Below are positions 1 to 8,884 of a stretch of DNA of 64,000 bases, one piece after another. A model generated the notes under the pieces. The model was not told the origin of the DNA and searched no databases. It saw nothing but the letters and a program-made list of their open reading frames with translations. The stretch is from Streptomyces sp. 130. Lineage in GTDB: Bacteria > Actinomycetota > Actinomycetes > Streptomycetales > Streptomycetaceae. A program made the position numbers and the translations under genes. Positions within the stretch are counted from its first letter, which is position 1. Each line of letters begins with the position of its first letter. The stretch covers positions 23,844-87,843 of the forward strand of contig NZ_VJNO01000029.1 in NCBI RefSeq assembly GCF_007096885.1, written 5' to 3'.

Positions 1-780
1 GTCCCCCGCATTCTCCCGGAAGGACGCCGAGGGAGCCCCGGGGCCCTCCGGCTCGCCCCCGTACCGCCGTCCGCCGTCCGCGGCGCCGGGGACGGGGGCG
101 GGGTCGGCGCCCGGCTGTCCGTCCCCGCCGCCCGGGCGCTGGGCCGCCGCGCCCGCCGCGTCCGCCCGGAGCAGTTCGGCGAGCCGTTTCAGCCCCCGGT
201 GGGCGGCGGTGCGCACCGCGCCGGGCCGCTTGCCGAGCGTCTGCGCGGCGCTCTTCGCGTCGAGGCCGACCACCACGCGGAGCACCACCGCCTCGGCCTG
301 GTCCTGCGGCAGCTGGGCGATGAGCGACATGGTGCGCCCGGTCGCCAGGGACTCCATCGCCTCGTCGGCCGTGTCGGAGCCGGCCGGCTTGTCGGAGAGC
401 TCCGTCTCGTCGCCGCCTATCGCCGGGCGCCTGCCGCGCATCCGGAGGTGGTCCAGCGCCCGGTTGCGGGCTATGCGCGCGGCCCAGCCCCGGAAGCGGT
501 CGGCGTCCCCGCTGAAACGGTCGAGGTCACGGGCTATCTGAAGCCACGACTCGGACGCCACGTCCTCGGCGTCCGGCTCCCCCACCAGTGTCTTTATGTA
601 GCCAAGCAGCCGCGGCTGCACAGCGCGGTACACAGTACGGAAGGCGTCCTCGTCCCCGCGCTGCGCCGCGAGCACCGCGGCGGTAAGCCCCGCGTCGTCC
701 CCCAGCACTACCCCAACCCTGCCCTGCTGTCCGAATCGCAGCTGGTCACCACTGCCGCGCCACCCTGCGCGACTCAGCAC
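1..780 (-). CDS. ECF-type RNA polymerase sigma factor (3' end outside window)
   Basis: An ECF-type sigma-70 factor that would direct core RNA polymerase to a specific promoter set. Read from the GTG at 780, residues about 47-116 form sigma region 2 (DAFRTVYRAV, then GEPDAEDVASESWLQIA and FRGWAARIARNRALDHLR). Residues about 148-203 form region 4 (LIAQLPQDQAEAVVLRVVVG, then KRPGAVRTAAHRGLKRL). After this comes a Gly/Pro/Asp-rich tail that runs past the window edge without a stop, so the protein is longer than a minimal ECF factor. An in-frame GTG at about 705 is an alternative start. No anti-sigma gene can be seen inside the window; one would be expected beyond position 1. The family is certain, the regulon is not known. 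Confidence 0.88.
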   Translation of the reverse strand, partial: MLSRAGWRGSGDQLRFGQQGRVGVVLGDDAGLTAAVLAAQRGDEDAFRTVYRAVQPRLLGYIKTLVGEPDAEDVASESWLQIARDLDRFSGDADRFRGWAARIARNRALDHLRMRGRRPAIGGDETELSDKPAGSDTADEAMESLATGRTMSLIAQLPQDQAEAVVLRVVVGLDAKSAAQTLGKRPGAVRTAAHRGLKRLAELLRADAAGAAAQRPGGGDGQPGADPAPVPGAADGGRRYGGEPEGPGAPSASFRENAGD

Positions 781-912
781 GCTACGTCCTTGGCACGCAC
801 CGCGTCCATGACTTGTACAACCCGCAACATTCCCTCGCCCCGCCCGGGGTGTGACAGAAAACGCACCCGCGGCGCAGAGATGAGTACGGGGTCGTCCTGC
901 GGCCCCGCGGAA

Positions 913-956
913 GACGACCGGGGCCTCTCCTGTGGGGGGTGGCGGCCCCGGTCGTC
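913..956. terminator. Perfect 13-bp hairpin, likely terminator
   Basis: GACGACCGGGGCC at 913-925 pairs with its complement at 944-956 around an 18-nt loop. It lies just beyond the stop of the minus-strand gene at 986, between that gene and the sigma factor promoter region, where a GC-rich intrinsic terminator is expected in Streptomyces. Confidence 0.6.
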
Positions 957-985
957 CTCGTTTCTCCCGCCGCCGCCCCCTTGCC

Positions 986-1561
986 TCAGGACCGCACCCG
1001 CCCGCGCCCCCGCCGGGCCGCCGCCGCCCGGAGCACCCGCTGGCCCTCCGTGGAGACGTCGCGGATCTGGCGCAGGCCCGCCGTGGCGGGCGCGGCCTCG
1101 TCCATGGCGGCCAGCATCTCCAGGATCGCGGTCTGGCGGGCCGCCTCGCCGGCCAGCAGCGGGCCCGCGCCCGTGGGGTCGCCCGCCCGGCAGCGGGCCA
1201 CCGGGTCCGGTGCGGCGGAGGCGCTCGTGTCGTGGCCGAGGTGGACCTCCAGCGCCAGCACCGAGCAGGCGTGGGCCCAGGCGCGCAGCTCCTCGCCCGT
1301 CCGGCCGTCCGGGGCGCCGGCGAGCAGCTCCCGGACGCGGGCGGCCGGTGCGCCGGGGTCACCGGCGGTGTCCAGGGCGGCGCGGGCCTCGGCGAGGCGG
1401 GCGGGCCAGAGACGGGGCTCGGCGCAGGCGGCCCAGAGCGGGCGCAGCGGGTCGGGGGCGGCGCCCGGGGCGGGCTGGGGCAGACAGCGTTCGAGGCAGG
1501 CGACCGCTCCGGCGGCGAGCCCGCGTTCGTCGGCGGCGGCGATCAGGTCGAGCAGGCTCAT
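986..1561 (-). CDS. Conserved hypothetical protein, 191 aa
   Basis: A soluble, alanine-rich, mostly helical protein that I do not recognise as a named family. It has no signal peptide and no membrane segment, and shows scattered Cys and His residues without a clear metal motif. The N-terminus, MSLLDLIAAADERGLAAG, looks like a natural start, and codon use is normal for the window. It is followed by the hairpin at 913-956 and so is probably a single-gene unit. No function is proposed. Confidence 0.65.
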   Translation of the reverse strand: MSLLDLIAAADERGLAAGAVACLERCLPQPAPGAAPDPLRPLWAACAEPRLWPARLAEARAALDTAGDPGAPAARVRELLAGAPDGRTGEELRAWAHACSVLALEVHLGHDTSASAAPDPVARCRAGDPTGAGPLLAGEAARQTAILEMLAAMDEAAPATAGLRQIRDVSTEGQRVLRAAAARRGRGRVRS

Positions 1562-1647
1562 CGGCGTCTCCTGTCAGCCCTCCCGTACGCACCCCGGGCC
1601 GGGACGCAGGGGGGCGCGGCGCTTCCTGTTATCGCATTCAGCGCCGA

Positions 1648-1708
1648 ATGGCCGAAAAGCGTCACTACCGATGGCCGATTACTGTCAGCCGCCCGCCCAT
1701 GGCCGATT
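1648..1708. repeat. Three ATGGCCGA repeats in an intergenic region
   Basis: ATGGCCGA occurs at 1648, 1671 and 1699, the last two extended to ATGGCCGATT. They lie in the 198-bp space upstream of the gene ending at 986. The spacings are 23 and 28 bp, which would put the copies on roughly similar helical faces. They could be binding sites for a regulator of the downstream minus-strand gene; no regulator is known to me. Confidence 0.35.
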
Positions 1709-1759
1709 GCCGCCGCCTCCTCGTCGCGTGCGCGCCCGCCCCAGGGCGCCCGCAGGCCC

Positions 1760-2584
1760 TCAGTGCGCCCGGAGCGGACGCGGCGCCACGGGAGCCGGGC
1801 CGAGGTTCGCGCGCCAGGTCTGCATCGCCGTCAGTTTGCGGACGAACAGGATCGCCAGGACCGCCGCGCCGATGTCCAGCGCGTCGCAGACCGCGAGCAT
1901 GTCGAGCCCGCGCAGGATCGCGTCCCCGGCCTCCGCGCGGGCGTAGTAGCGGCCGGCGAACCTGTTCAGGATCTGGTCCGCGACCAGCGCCGCCCACCAC
2001 ACGTTCAGCGGGCCACGCGGCGCCCCGCCCCGGCCGCCGGGGCCGTCGACGGGGGCGCTCGCGGTCCACACACCGCTCGCCACCTGGTACGGCAGCCACA
2101 GATTGCCGATGGGCACGAACCAGGCGCCGATCGCCCAGCCCGGCTGCATGGCGTGGGCGTACGGGTCGAACAGCTGGGCGTTGCGCCGGACCCGGCGCAG
2201 CCACACCAGGAAGACGACGGACGTCGCCAGGAAGGTGAGCATCTGAAGGGCGCCGGCGGTCCGGTACAGGTTGTCGGCGAGGGTCAGGTCGTCGTCGTCC
2301 ACCGAGAAGAAGCCGCCGTCCAGCCCGTCCGCGAGCAGCATGCGGGAGTGGACACCGGCGGCGATCGCCAGCACGTCCGCCACCGCCACGGCGCCGAGCA
2401 GCACGCACACCGCCTTGGCCAGGCCCACCGGTGAGCGCAGCTCGTCCAGCCGGAAGGGGGACGGTGTCACGCCGGAGCTGCCGGCCCAGGCCCGGCCCCG
2501 GCCGGCCTCCGCCGCGCCGGCGCACATGGCGCACCGCACGTCGCCCGTACCGGCCGATCTCGTACCGCAGATGGAACAGACCAT
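1760..2584 (-). CDS. DUF4328-type membrane protein with N-terminal zinc ribbon
   Basis: An integral membrane protein of the DUF4328 type, function unknown. I chose the ATG at 2584 because the protein then opens with a zinc-ribbon pattern (Cys3, Cys6, Cys18, Cys21: CSICG then CAMC) and a GGGGGG tract lies about 11 nt upstream. A start 105 nt further upstream at 2689 is open but adds a low-complexity leader. At least five hydrophobic segments follow, including the conserved MQPGWAIGAWFVPIGNLW stretch, which I take as the DUF4328 signature. It sits on the same strand as the GH20 gene, 130 bp away. Confidence 0.75.
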   Translation of the reverse strand: MVCSICGTRSAGTGDVRCAMCAGAAEAGRGRAWAGSSGVTPSPFRLDELRSPVGLAKAVCVLLGAVAVADVLAIAAGVHSRMLLADGLDGGFFSVDDDDLTLADNLYRTAGALQMLTFLATSVVFLVWLRRVRRNAQLFDPYAHAMQPGWAIGAWFVPIGNLWLPYQVASGVWTASAPVDGPGGRGGAPRGPLNVWWAALVADQILNRFAGRYYARAEAGDAILRGLDMLAVCDALDIGAAVLAILFVRKLTAMQTWRANLGPAPVAPRPLRAH

Positions 2585-2713
2585 GAAGAACGGAACCCCC
2601 CAGGATTCGGACGTCGACGCGAGAGGCGCGCGTCCCTCCCCGGACGGCGCGGCCACCGGACCGTATGCCCCGAAAGCCGCGTTGTCCATGGTCAGATGCC
2701 TCGCACCGGCGTC

Positions 2714-4309
2714 TCAGCCCGCGTCGATCTCCTTCGCCAGCGACTGGAACGCGGGATAGCTCAGCTTCGGTTCGCCCGGGACCCAAAGCTTCTGGGCCGT
2801 CGCCCGCAGAGGCATCCGGATGCCGGCCGCGACCTGCGCGGCGGTCTGGGCGTTCGGGAAGTCGCCCCAGACGGCGAACCGGCCGCCGAGGATCTGGTCC
2901 GAGTAGCGGGCCGGGACCGGGGTGGTGCCGCGCAGCACGAGCGGGGTCCACTGCTCGTAGATCCGCTTGCCGGTCGGGTAGACGAAGGCGTTGGGCTGGC
3001 CGAGTACGTAGTACATGAACTCGTCGTTGAGGTTGAGGACCTTGCGGCCCTCGCGCAAATACTCCTCCGGCGACCGGGCCCCGTACTCCTTGCCCGTCCA
3101 GTACTCGACCTCGATGTCCTTGTCGGCACGCACCTCGCTGTCGCGGAACTGGCCGTCGTTCCACGCCTTCGGCCGCATGCCGCGCTTGCGGACCACCTTC
3201 GCCCGGTCGTTGAGCCAGCCGGTGGCGAGGTCGTCGATGCCGGCCCCGGAGCCGTACTTCGCGACTGCGGCGCGCTGCAGCTGCGGGTAGGAAGCGGCCG
3301 GGTCCTTCACCATCAGCGCCCGGTACTCGTCGCCGCCCAGGTGCCAGTACTCGCCGCCGAACAGCTCCGCGTACTCGCCGAGCAGCTCGTCGATCAGCTT
3401 GGCCGCGCCCGGCTTGGAGATGTCCAGCGATCCGGTCGAGGCGGTGCCGGAGACGTTGTGCAGCTGGAGGTCGGGGTGGGCGCGCAGCACCGCGCCGAGG
3501 TGGCCGGGCGAGTCGATCTCCGGGACGACCTGGATGTGCAGCCGGGCGGCCAGGTCGACGATGTGCCGCACCTGCTTCTTGGTCAGGTGGTCCGTGGAGA
3601 CCACCTCGGGGTGCGTGTCGGACTCGATGCGGAACGCCTGGTCGTCGGAGAAGTGCAGGCCGAGCTGGTTGAGCTTGAGGTCGGCCATCTCCCGCATCCG
3701 GTCCTCGATCCAGGACGCGGTGTAGTGCTTGCGCGCGATGTCGAGGTTGAGGCCGCGCTGCGGCTTGTCCGGCCGGTCGCGCACCACGCCCTCGGGCATC
3801 GAGCCGTCGGCGCGCACGGACTGCTTGAGGGTGCGGGTGCCGTAGAAGACGCCCGCCTCGCCGGGCCCGCTGATCCTCACCCGCCCGTCGGCGGTGCGCA
3901 GGGTGTACGACTCCGGCCCGCCGGACGCCTTCGGGGTGAGGGCGAGCTCGACGTCACCGGCGCGGGCCGCCGCCTCGCCCCGGTAGTGGATCTTCAACTC
4001 GCCGGCCAGCAGCTTTCCCTCGTCGGCCAGCTTGCCGCTGCCCTTGGCGATGACGACGCCGCTGTCCTCGCCGGGCTTCCAGCCGGGCCCGCGGGCGGCG
4101 GTGTGCTCCCGTACGGCGGGGATGGTGCGGGGGGCCTTGGAGAGCGGGTAGCTCCGGGTCGGCGACGGGGTGGGGGAAGGGGACGACGCCGCGCGGGACG
4201 TCTCGGGGCCGTTGCCGTGCTCGGTTCCGGAGCCGTCGCAGCCGGCCAGGGCGACGCTCGCCGCGGTCGCCGCCGTCACGGCCAGGAGGGCGCCGCGTGA
4301 GGGTGCCAT
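2714..4309 (-). CDS. Beta-N-acetylhexosaminidase lipoprotein (GH20)
   Basis: A secreted glycoside hydrolase of family 20 that removes terminal beta-linked N-acetylhexosamines, for example from chitin fragments or cell-wall glycans. The first 24 residues are a lipoprotein signal with a LAGC lipobox (Cys24), so the enzyme should be anchored outside the membrane. A Pro/Ser/Thr linker is followed by a GH20b-like N-terminal domain and the catalytic barrel. Key motifs are LNQLGLHFSDDQAFRIE and the Asp-Glu catalytic pair in HLGGDEY near residue 325. Its 531 aa fit the family. A GGAGG ribosome site precedes the ATG. I see no dre-like (DasR) operator upstream. Confidence 0.92.
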   Translation of the reverse strand: MAPSRGALLAVTAATAASVALAGCDGSGTEHGNGPETSRAASSPSPTPSPTRSYPLSKAPRTIPAVREHTAARGPGWKPGEDSGVVIAKGSGKLADEGKLLAGELKIHYRGEAAARAGDVELALTPKASGGPESYTLRTADGRVRISGPGEAGVFYGTRTLKQSVRADGSMPEGVVRDRPDKPQRGLNLDIARKHYTASWIEDRMREMADLKLNQLGLHFSDDQAFRIESDTHPEVVSTDHLTKKQVRHIVDLAARLHIQVVPEIDSPGHLGAVLRAHPDLQLHNVSGTASTGSLDISKPGAAKLIDELLGEYAELFGGEYWHLGGDEYRALMVKDPAASYPQLQRAAVAKYGSGAGIDDLATGWLNDRAKVVRKRGMRPKAWNDGQFRDSEVRADKDIEVEYWTGKEYGARSPEEYLREGRKVLNLNDEFMYYVLGQPNAFVYPTGKRIYEQWTPLVLRGTTPVPARYSDQILGGRFAVWGDFPNAQTAAQVAAGIRMPLRATAQKLWVPGEPKLSYPAFQSLAKEIDAG

Positions 4310-4635
4310 CGGTCAGAAACCTCCGGTTCGGGAGAAAGGGACAAAAGAGAGAACAAAAGGAAAGCGGAACGGTCGGAGAGCAGCGCAGATGTAGGGAGGT
4401 AACCGGGCATTCTCCTCACATTTCCGCTCGTCAGACATCGCGGAACTCTCCCGTCCGGGTGAAATTCGCGCATCCTTCGCCCACCCTTATCCCCTCGTCG
4501 CTAGCGTTGAGCCCCCTTCGCATCCGAGTCCCCCTTCGTCTCTTCTTTCGGGAGCTCCCGCTGTCCAGGTCCAGCGAGTCCCACGCCGGCCTCCCCGAGC
4601 AGCCGCCCCGGCCCGCCCGGCGCACCGCCGTACCC
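4310..4635. other. Intergenic region with purine tract and possible promoters
   Basis: This divergent space holds the leader of the GH20 gene. It contains an AT-richer purine tract on the plus strand (about 4333-4370), a pyrimidine tract in the GH20 transcript. TAGCGT at 4502-4507 is a plausible -10 element for the plus-strand gene. The reading frame of that gene stays open back to 4297, so its N-terminus may extend into this region. Confidence 0.4.
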
Positions 4636-5139
4636 GTGCAGAGCCGCGGCGGCGCCCCCGCCCGGTCCGCCGCGCGCGCCTGGGACCTGCCCCGGTTCAA
4701 CGGCGCACCCGCGCCCGAGGCGGAGGCGGCCCTCCTCGACTGCTTCGGCAGTACGGTCTGGGCGCGGCGCCTGGCCTGCCACCGCCCCTACCCGGACGCG
4801 GAGGCGCTGTTCGCCGCGGCCGACGAGGCGGCCTACGACCTCTCCCCCGCCGATCACGCCGAGGCGCTGGCGGCCGAGGTGTCCGCGGGGCTGCGGCCGG
4901 ACGCACCGCGCTCCGCCCATCTCGCCCTGTCCGTCGCCCACGCCGAATACGAACGCAAGTTCGGCCATGTCTTCGTGATCTGCCTGGACGGCTATCCGCC
5001 CGCCGAACACCCCGACCAGGTGCTGGCCGGCATCCGGGCCCGGCTGGCCCACGAGAAGGACCGGGAGCGGGCGGTCACGGCGGACGAGATGCGGCGACTC
5101 GCCCGGGGCCGGCTGGCCGCGTTGATATCGAGTCGATAA
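4636..5139 (+). CDS. OHCU decarboxylase-like protein
   Basis: Related to 2-oxo-4-hydroxy-4-carboxy-5-ureidoimidazoline decarboxylase of the urate pathway: FNGAPAPEAEAALLDCFGS, then WARRLACHRPYPD, ADEAAYDLSPADHAEAL and KFGHVFVICLDGYP are family-like. The usual catalytic HPRLG-type loop is not visible; the expected place reads AAEVSAGLRPDAPRSAHLAL. The protein may therefore be a divergent paralog without the classic activity. No other urate genes are near. The start is uncertain: GTG 4636 lacks a good ribosome site, and the frame is open further upstream, with a TTG at 4507. It is the last gene before the sdh operon. Confidence 0.7.
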   Translation: MQSRGGAPARSAARAWDLPRFNGAPAPEAEAALLDCFGSTVWARRLACHRPYPDAEALFAAADEAAYDLSPADHAEALAAEVSAGLRPDAPRSAHLALSVAHAEYERKFGHVFVICLDGYPPAEHPDQVLAGIRARLAHEKDRERAVTADEMRRLARGRLAALISSR

Positions 5140-5290
5140 CGGGTTGGCTGCGGGCCGCGCGGCCGAACACCCCCGGTCCGGAGGGGCGAAGCAGGGCCGC
5201 GGAGGGCTGTCCATAGCCCGTCCGTGCCTGTTTCGTTGCCACATTGATCACACCGGAGGGCCCCGCGCGATCGAACCGACAATCCGTCGC

Positions 5291-5296
5291 TACGAT
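5291..5296 (+). promoter_or_regulatory. Possible -10 element of the sdh operon
   Basis: TACGAT lies 86 bp upstream of the sdhC GTG, in the 243-bp gap after the OHCU-like gene. I see no convincing -35 hexamer at 17-18 bp, so this is only the best -10 candidate. Confidence 0.3.
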
Positions 5297-5382
5297 GGCC
5301 GGGGCCGGTGGACCGTACCCGGCCGGGTCAGACCGACAGTCAAGCCGGCCGACCCCAATCCCCGCTCCCGGAGGGTTCTTCC

Positions 5383-5763
5383 GTGCCGGCTGGAACGCTG
5401 TACCGCGGCCGGGAAGGCATGTGGTCCTGGGTGGCTCATCGAGTCACCGGTGTCCTCATTTTCTTCTTCCTGTTCGTGCATGTCCTGGACACCGCCCTCG
5501 TCCGCGTCTCCCCCGAGGCGTACGACGACGTCGTGTCCACGTACAAGACGCCGATCGTCGCGCTCCTGGAATACGGCCTGGTGGCCGCGATTCTCTTCCA
5601 CGCGCTGAACGGTCTGCGCATCGTCGCCGTGGACTTCTGGGCCAAGGGCCCGCGCGTTCAGAAGCAGATGCTCTGGGCCGTGCTGGGTATCTGGATCGTG
5701 CTGATGCTGGGTGCCCTGTACCCGGTGCTCGGCCACGCCGTACGCGAACTCTTCGGGAGCTGA
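5383..5763 (+). CDS. sdhC: Succinate dehydrogenase cytochrome b556 subunit
   Basis: One of two membrane anchors of succinate dehydrogenase (complex II), holding heme b and the quinone site. GTG 5383 was chosen because CGGAGGG lies 7-8 nt upstream and the resulting 126-aa protein begins VPAGTLYRGREGMWSWVAHR, as in other Streptomyces. It has three membrane helices. HVLDTAL and the histidine in LFHALNGLR are the expected heme and quinone region residues. It is first in sdhCDAB, with 5 nt between its stop and sdhD. Confidence 0.95.
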   Translation: MPAGTLYRGREGMWSWVAHRVTGVLIFFFLFVHVLDTALVRVSPEAYDDVVSTYKTPIVALLEYGLVAAILFHALNGLRIVAVDFWAKGPRVQKQMLWAVLGIWIVLMLGALYPVLGHAVRELFGS

Positions 5764-5768
5764 GGCCC

Positions 5769-6242
5769 ATGTCCACCGAGACTTCCGCGATCGGCGCCGT
5801 CGAAGGCGTCTCGCTGTACGACGTCGACAATCCGGCCCCCGTCATCGAGCCGCCGCGCAAGCGGACCGGCAAGACCCCCAAGGGCTCGCGCACCAACTTC
5901 GAGATGTACGCCTGGCTCTTCATGCGCCTGTCGGGCATCGTGCTGGTCGTCCTGGTCATCGGCCACCTGCTGATCCAGCTGGTGCTGGACGGCGGTGTCT
6001 CCAAGATCGGCTTCGCCTTCGTGGCGGGCCGCTGGGCCTCGCCGTTCTGGCAGGTCTGGGACCTGGCGATGCTGTGGCTCGCCATGCTGCACGGCGCCAA
6101 TGGTCTGCGTACGGTCATCAACGACTACGCCGAACGGGACAACACCCGCTTCTGGCTGAAGATGCTGCTGTACACCGCCACGGTGTTCACCGTCCTGCTG
6201 GGCACGCTGGTGATCTTCACCTTCGACCCGAACATCCGCTAG
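5769..6242 (+). CDS. sdhD: Succinate dehydrogenase hydrophobic membrane anchor subunit
   Basis: Second membrane anchor of succinate dehydrogenase, 157 aa. A 50-residue polar N-terminus precedes three membrane helices, including MRLSGIVLVVLVIGHLLIQ and MLHGANGLRTVI; the histidines in these segments are candidate heme b ligands. The ATG follows the sdhC stop closely, consistent with translational coupling. It is part of sdhCDAB. Confidence 0.95.
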   Translation: MSTETSAIGAVEGVSLYDVDNPAPVIEPPRKRTGKTPKGSRTNFEMYAWLFMRLSGIVLVVLVIGHLLIQLVLDGGVSKIGFAFVAGRWASPFWQVWDLAMLWLAMLHGANGLRTVINDYAERDNTRFWLKMLLYTATVFTVLLGTLVIFTFDPNIR

Positions 6243-6272
6243 GCGCCGGGCCCGAAGGACCAGAGGTAAACC

Positions 6273-8027
6273 ATGCAGATCCACACGTACGACACCGTCA
6301 TCGTCGGCGCCGGCGGCGCAGGCATGCGCGCGGCCATCGAGGCGACCAAGCGCAGCCGCACCGCCGTGCTGACCAAGCTCTACCCCACCCGCTCCCACAC
6401 GGGCGCCGCGCAGGGCGGCATGGCCGCCGCGCTGGCCAACGTGGAGGAGGACAACTGGGAGTGGCACACCTTCGACACGATCAAGGGCGGTGACTACCTG
6501 GTCGACCAGGACGCCGCCGAGATCCTGGCGAAGGAGGCCATCGACGCCGTTCTCGACCTGGAGAAGATGGGCCTGCCCTTCGGCCGTACTCCCGAGGGCA
6601 GGATCGACCAGCGCCGGTTCGGCGGTCACTCCCGCAACCACGGCGAGGCCCCGGTCCGCCGCGCCTGCTACTCGGGCGACCGCACCGGTCACATGATCCT
6701 CCAGACGCTCTACCAGAACTGCGTCAAGGAGGGCGTGGAGTTCTTCAACGAGTTCTACGTCCTGGACCAGCTGGTCGTCGAGGAGGACGGCGTCAAGAAG
6801 TCCGCCGGCGTCGTCGCCTACGAGCTGGCCACCGGCGAGATCCACGTCTTCCAGGCGAAGTCGGTCATCTACGCCTCGGGCGGCACCGGCAAGTTCTTCA
6901 AGGTGACGTCGAACGCGCACACCCTGACCGGTGACGGCCAGGCCGCCTGCTACCGCCGGGGTCTGCCGCTGGAGGACATGGAGTTCTTCCAGTTCCACCC
7001 GACCGGCATCTGGCGGATGGGCATCCTGCTGACGGAGGGCGCCCGCGGTGAGGGCGGCATCCTCCGCAACAAGGACGGCGAGCGCTTCATGGAGAAGTAC
7101 GCGCCGGTCATGAAGGACCTCGCCTCGCGCGACGTCGTCTCGCGCTCCATCTACACGGAGATCCGCGAGGGCCGCGGCTGCGGTCCCGAGGGCGACCACG
7201 TCTACCTCGACCTGACGCACCTGCCGCCGGAGCAGCTGGACGCCAAGCTCCCGGACATCACCGAGTTCGCGCGTACGTACCTCGGCATCGAGCCGTACAC
7301 GGACCCGATCCCGATCCAGCCGACCGCGCACTACGCCATGGGCGGCATCCCGACCAACGTCGAGGGCGAGGTGCTGGCCGACAACACCACCGTCGTTCCG
7401 GGCCTGTACGCCGCCGGCGAGGTCGCCTGCGTGTCGGTGCACGGCGCCAACCGCCTCGGCACCAACTCGCTGCTCGACATCAACGTCTTCGGACGCCGCG
7501 CGGGCATCGCCGCCGCCGAGTACGCCGCGAAGAACGACCTCGTCGCGCTTCCGGAGAACCCGGCCCAGCAGGTGATCGACCAGGTCGAGCGGCTGCGCAA
7601 CTCCACGGGCACCGAGCGGGTCGCGACGATCCGCCAGGAGCTCCAGGAGTGCATGGACGCCAACGTGATGGTCTTCCGCACCGAGCAGACCATCAAGACC
7701 GCAGTCGACAAGATCGCGGAGCTGCGCAAGCGCTACCTGGACGTGTCCATCCAGGACAAGGGCAAGCGGTTCAACACGGACCTGCTGGAGGCCATCGAGC
7801 TGGGCAACCTGCTCGACCTCGCCGAGGTCATGGCGACGTCGGCGCTGGCGCGCAAGGAGTCCCGCGGCGGTCACTACCGCGAGGACTACCCCAACCGCGA
7901 CGACGTCAACTTCATGCGCCACACCATGGCGTACCGCGAGGTCGCCGAGGACGGCACCGAGTCGATCCGGCTGGACTACAAGCCGGTCGTCCAGACCCGC
8001 TACCAGCCGATGGAGCGTAAGTACTGA
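6273..8027 (+). CDS. sdhA: Succinate dehydrogenase flavoprotein subunit
   Basis: Catalytic subunit that oxidises succinate to fumarate with covalently bound FAD. The dinucleotide motif GAGGAG is at residues 12-17, and the FAD-linking histidine is His42 in RSHTGAAQGG. Substrate-site motifs include QFHPTG and the HGANRLGTNSLLD region near residue 390, which carries the proton-relay arginine. At 584 aa it is full length and ends in the conserved PMERKY. An AGAGG ribosome site precedes the ATG. Its stop overlaps the sdhB start by one base. Confidence 0.98.
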   Translation: MQIHTYDTVIVGAGGAGMRAAIEATKRSRTAVLTKLYPTRSHTGAAQGGMAAALANVEEDNWEWHTFDTIKGGDYLVDQDAAEILAKEAIDAVLDLEKMGLPFGRTPEGRIDQRRFGGHSRNHGEAPVRRACYSGDRTGHMILQTLYQNCVKEGVEFFNEFYVLDQLVVEEDGVKKSAGVVAYELATGEIHVFQAKSVIYASGGTGKFFKVTSNAHTLTGDGQAACYRRGLPLEDMEFFQFHPTGIWRMGILLTEGARGEGGILRNKDGERFMEKYAPVMKDLASRDVVSRSIYTEIREGRGCGPEGDHVYLDLTHLPPEQLDAKLPDITEFARTYLGIEPYTDPIPIQPTAHYAMGGIPTNVEGEVLADNTTVVPGLYAAGEVACVSVHGANRLGTNSLLDINVFGRRAGIAAAEYAAKNDLVALPENPAQQVIDQVERLRNSTGTERVATIRQELQECMDANVMVFRTEQTIKTAVDKIAELRKRYLDVSIQDKGKRFNTDLLEAIELGNLLDLAEVMATSALARKESRGGHYREDYPNRDDVNFMRHTMAYREVAEDGTESIRLDYKPVVQTRYQPMERKY

Positions 8028-8797
8028 TGGCTACACCCACCCTGGACAAGGCCGACAAGGCTCCCGAGCCCGGCTTCGCCGACTCGCCGTACATCACGGC
8101 CACGTTCCGCATCCGGCGGTTCAACCCGGAGGTCTCCGACGAGGCCCAGTGGCAGGACTTCCAGATCGAGATCGACCCGAAGGAGCGGGTGCTCGACGCC
8201 CTTCACAAGATCAAGTGGAACCAGGACGGGACGCTCACGTTCCGCCGGTCCTGCGCGCACGGCATCTGCGGTTCGGACGCCATGCGGATCAACGGCAAGA
8301 ACAGGCTCGCCTGCAAGACGCTGATCAAGGACCTGAGCCCGGAGAAGCCGATCACGATCGAGGCCATCAAGGGCCTCACGGTCCTCAAGGACCTCGTGGT
8401 CGACATGGACCCGTTCTTCCAGGCGTACCGCGACGTCATGCCCTTCCTCATCACCAAGGGGAACGAGCCGACCCGCGAGCGCCTGCAGTCCCCCGAGGAC
8501 CGCGAGCGCTTCGACGACACCACCAAGTGCATCCTGTGCGCCGCGTGCACGTCCTCGTGCCCGGTGTTCTGGAACGACGGCCAGTACTTCGGCCCGGCGG
8601 CGATCGTCAACGCGCACCGCTTCATCTTCGACTCGCGCGACGAGGGCGGCGAGCAGCGCCTGGAGATCCTCAACGACCGTGACGGTGTGTGGCGTTGCCG
8701 CACCACCTTCAACTGCACGGACGCCTGCCCGCGTGGCATCGAGGTCACCAAGGCGATCCAGGAGGTCAAGCGCGCGCTGATCACGCGTCGCTTCTGA
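8027..8797 (+). CDS. sdhB: Succinate dehydrogenase iron-sulfur subunit
   Basis: Electron-transfer subunit linking the SdhA flavin to the quinone. The [2Fe-2S] ligands are Cys76, Cys81 and Cys96 with Asp84 (CAHGICGSD), the same Cys/Asp set as in E. coli. The [4Fe-4S] and [3Fe-4S] motifs are CILCAACTSSCPV and CTDACPRG. The start codon shares a base with the sdhA stop (TGATG), so translation is coupled. It is the last gene of the operon, closed by a strong hairpin at 8813-8848. Confidence 0.98.
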   Translation: MATPTLDKADKAPEPGFADSPYITATFRIRRFNPEVSDEAQWQDFQIEIDPKERVLDALHKIKWNQDGTLTFRRSCAHGICGSDAMRINGKNRLACKTLIKDLSPEKPITIEAIKGLTVLKDLVVDMDPFFQAYRDVMPFLITKGNEPTRERLQSPEDRERFDDTTKCILCAACTSSCPVFWNDGQYFGPAAIVNAHRFIFDSRDEGGEQRLEILNDRDGVWRCRTTFNCTDACPRGIEVTKAIQEVKRALITRRF

Positions 8798-8812
8798 TCC
8801 CCCGAGCACCCG

Positions 8813-8848
8813 AAGAGGCCCGGTCCCCGCAGGGGGTCCGGGCCTCTT
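8813..8848 (+). terminator. Terminator of the sdh operon
   Basis: An 11-bp stem (AAGAGGCCCGG paired with its complement), one T-T mismatch and four more C-G pairs close a 4-nt loop, 15 bp after the sdhB stop. Confidence 0.85.
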
Positions 8849-8884
8849 GCCGTGTCCGGGGGCCCCTTCGGTACGGTCGTTCGG

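Noticed and set aside
199..2434. Very long open frames on the plus strand across the first 2.4 kb
   Set aside because: They are antisense to the sigma factor, hypothetical and DUF4328 genes, are Arg/Pro/Gly monotonous, and reflect the GC-rich codon bias of Streptomyces.
4310..4360. DasR (dre) operator upstream of the GH20 gene
   Set aside because: No sequence close to the ACTGGTCTAGACCAGT consensus is present in the upstream region.
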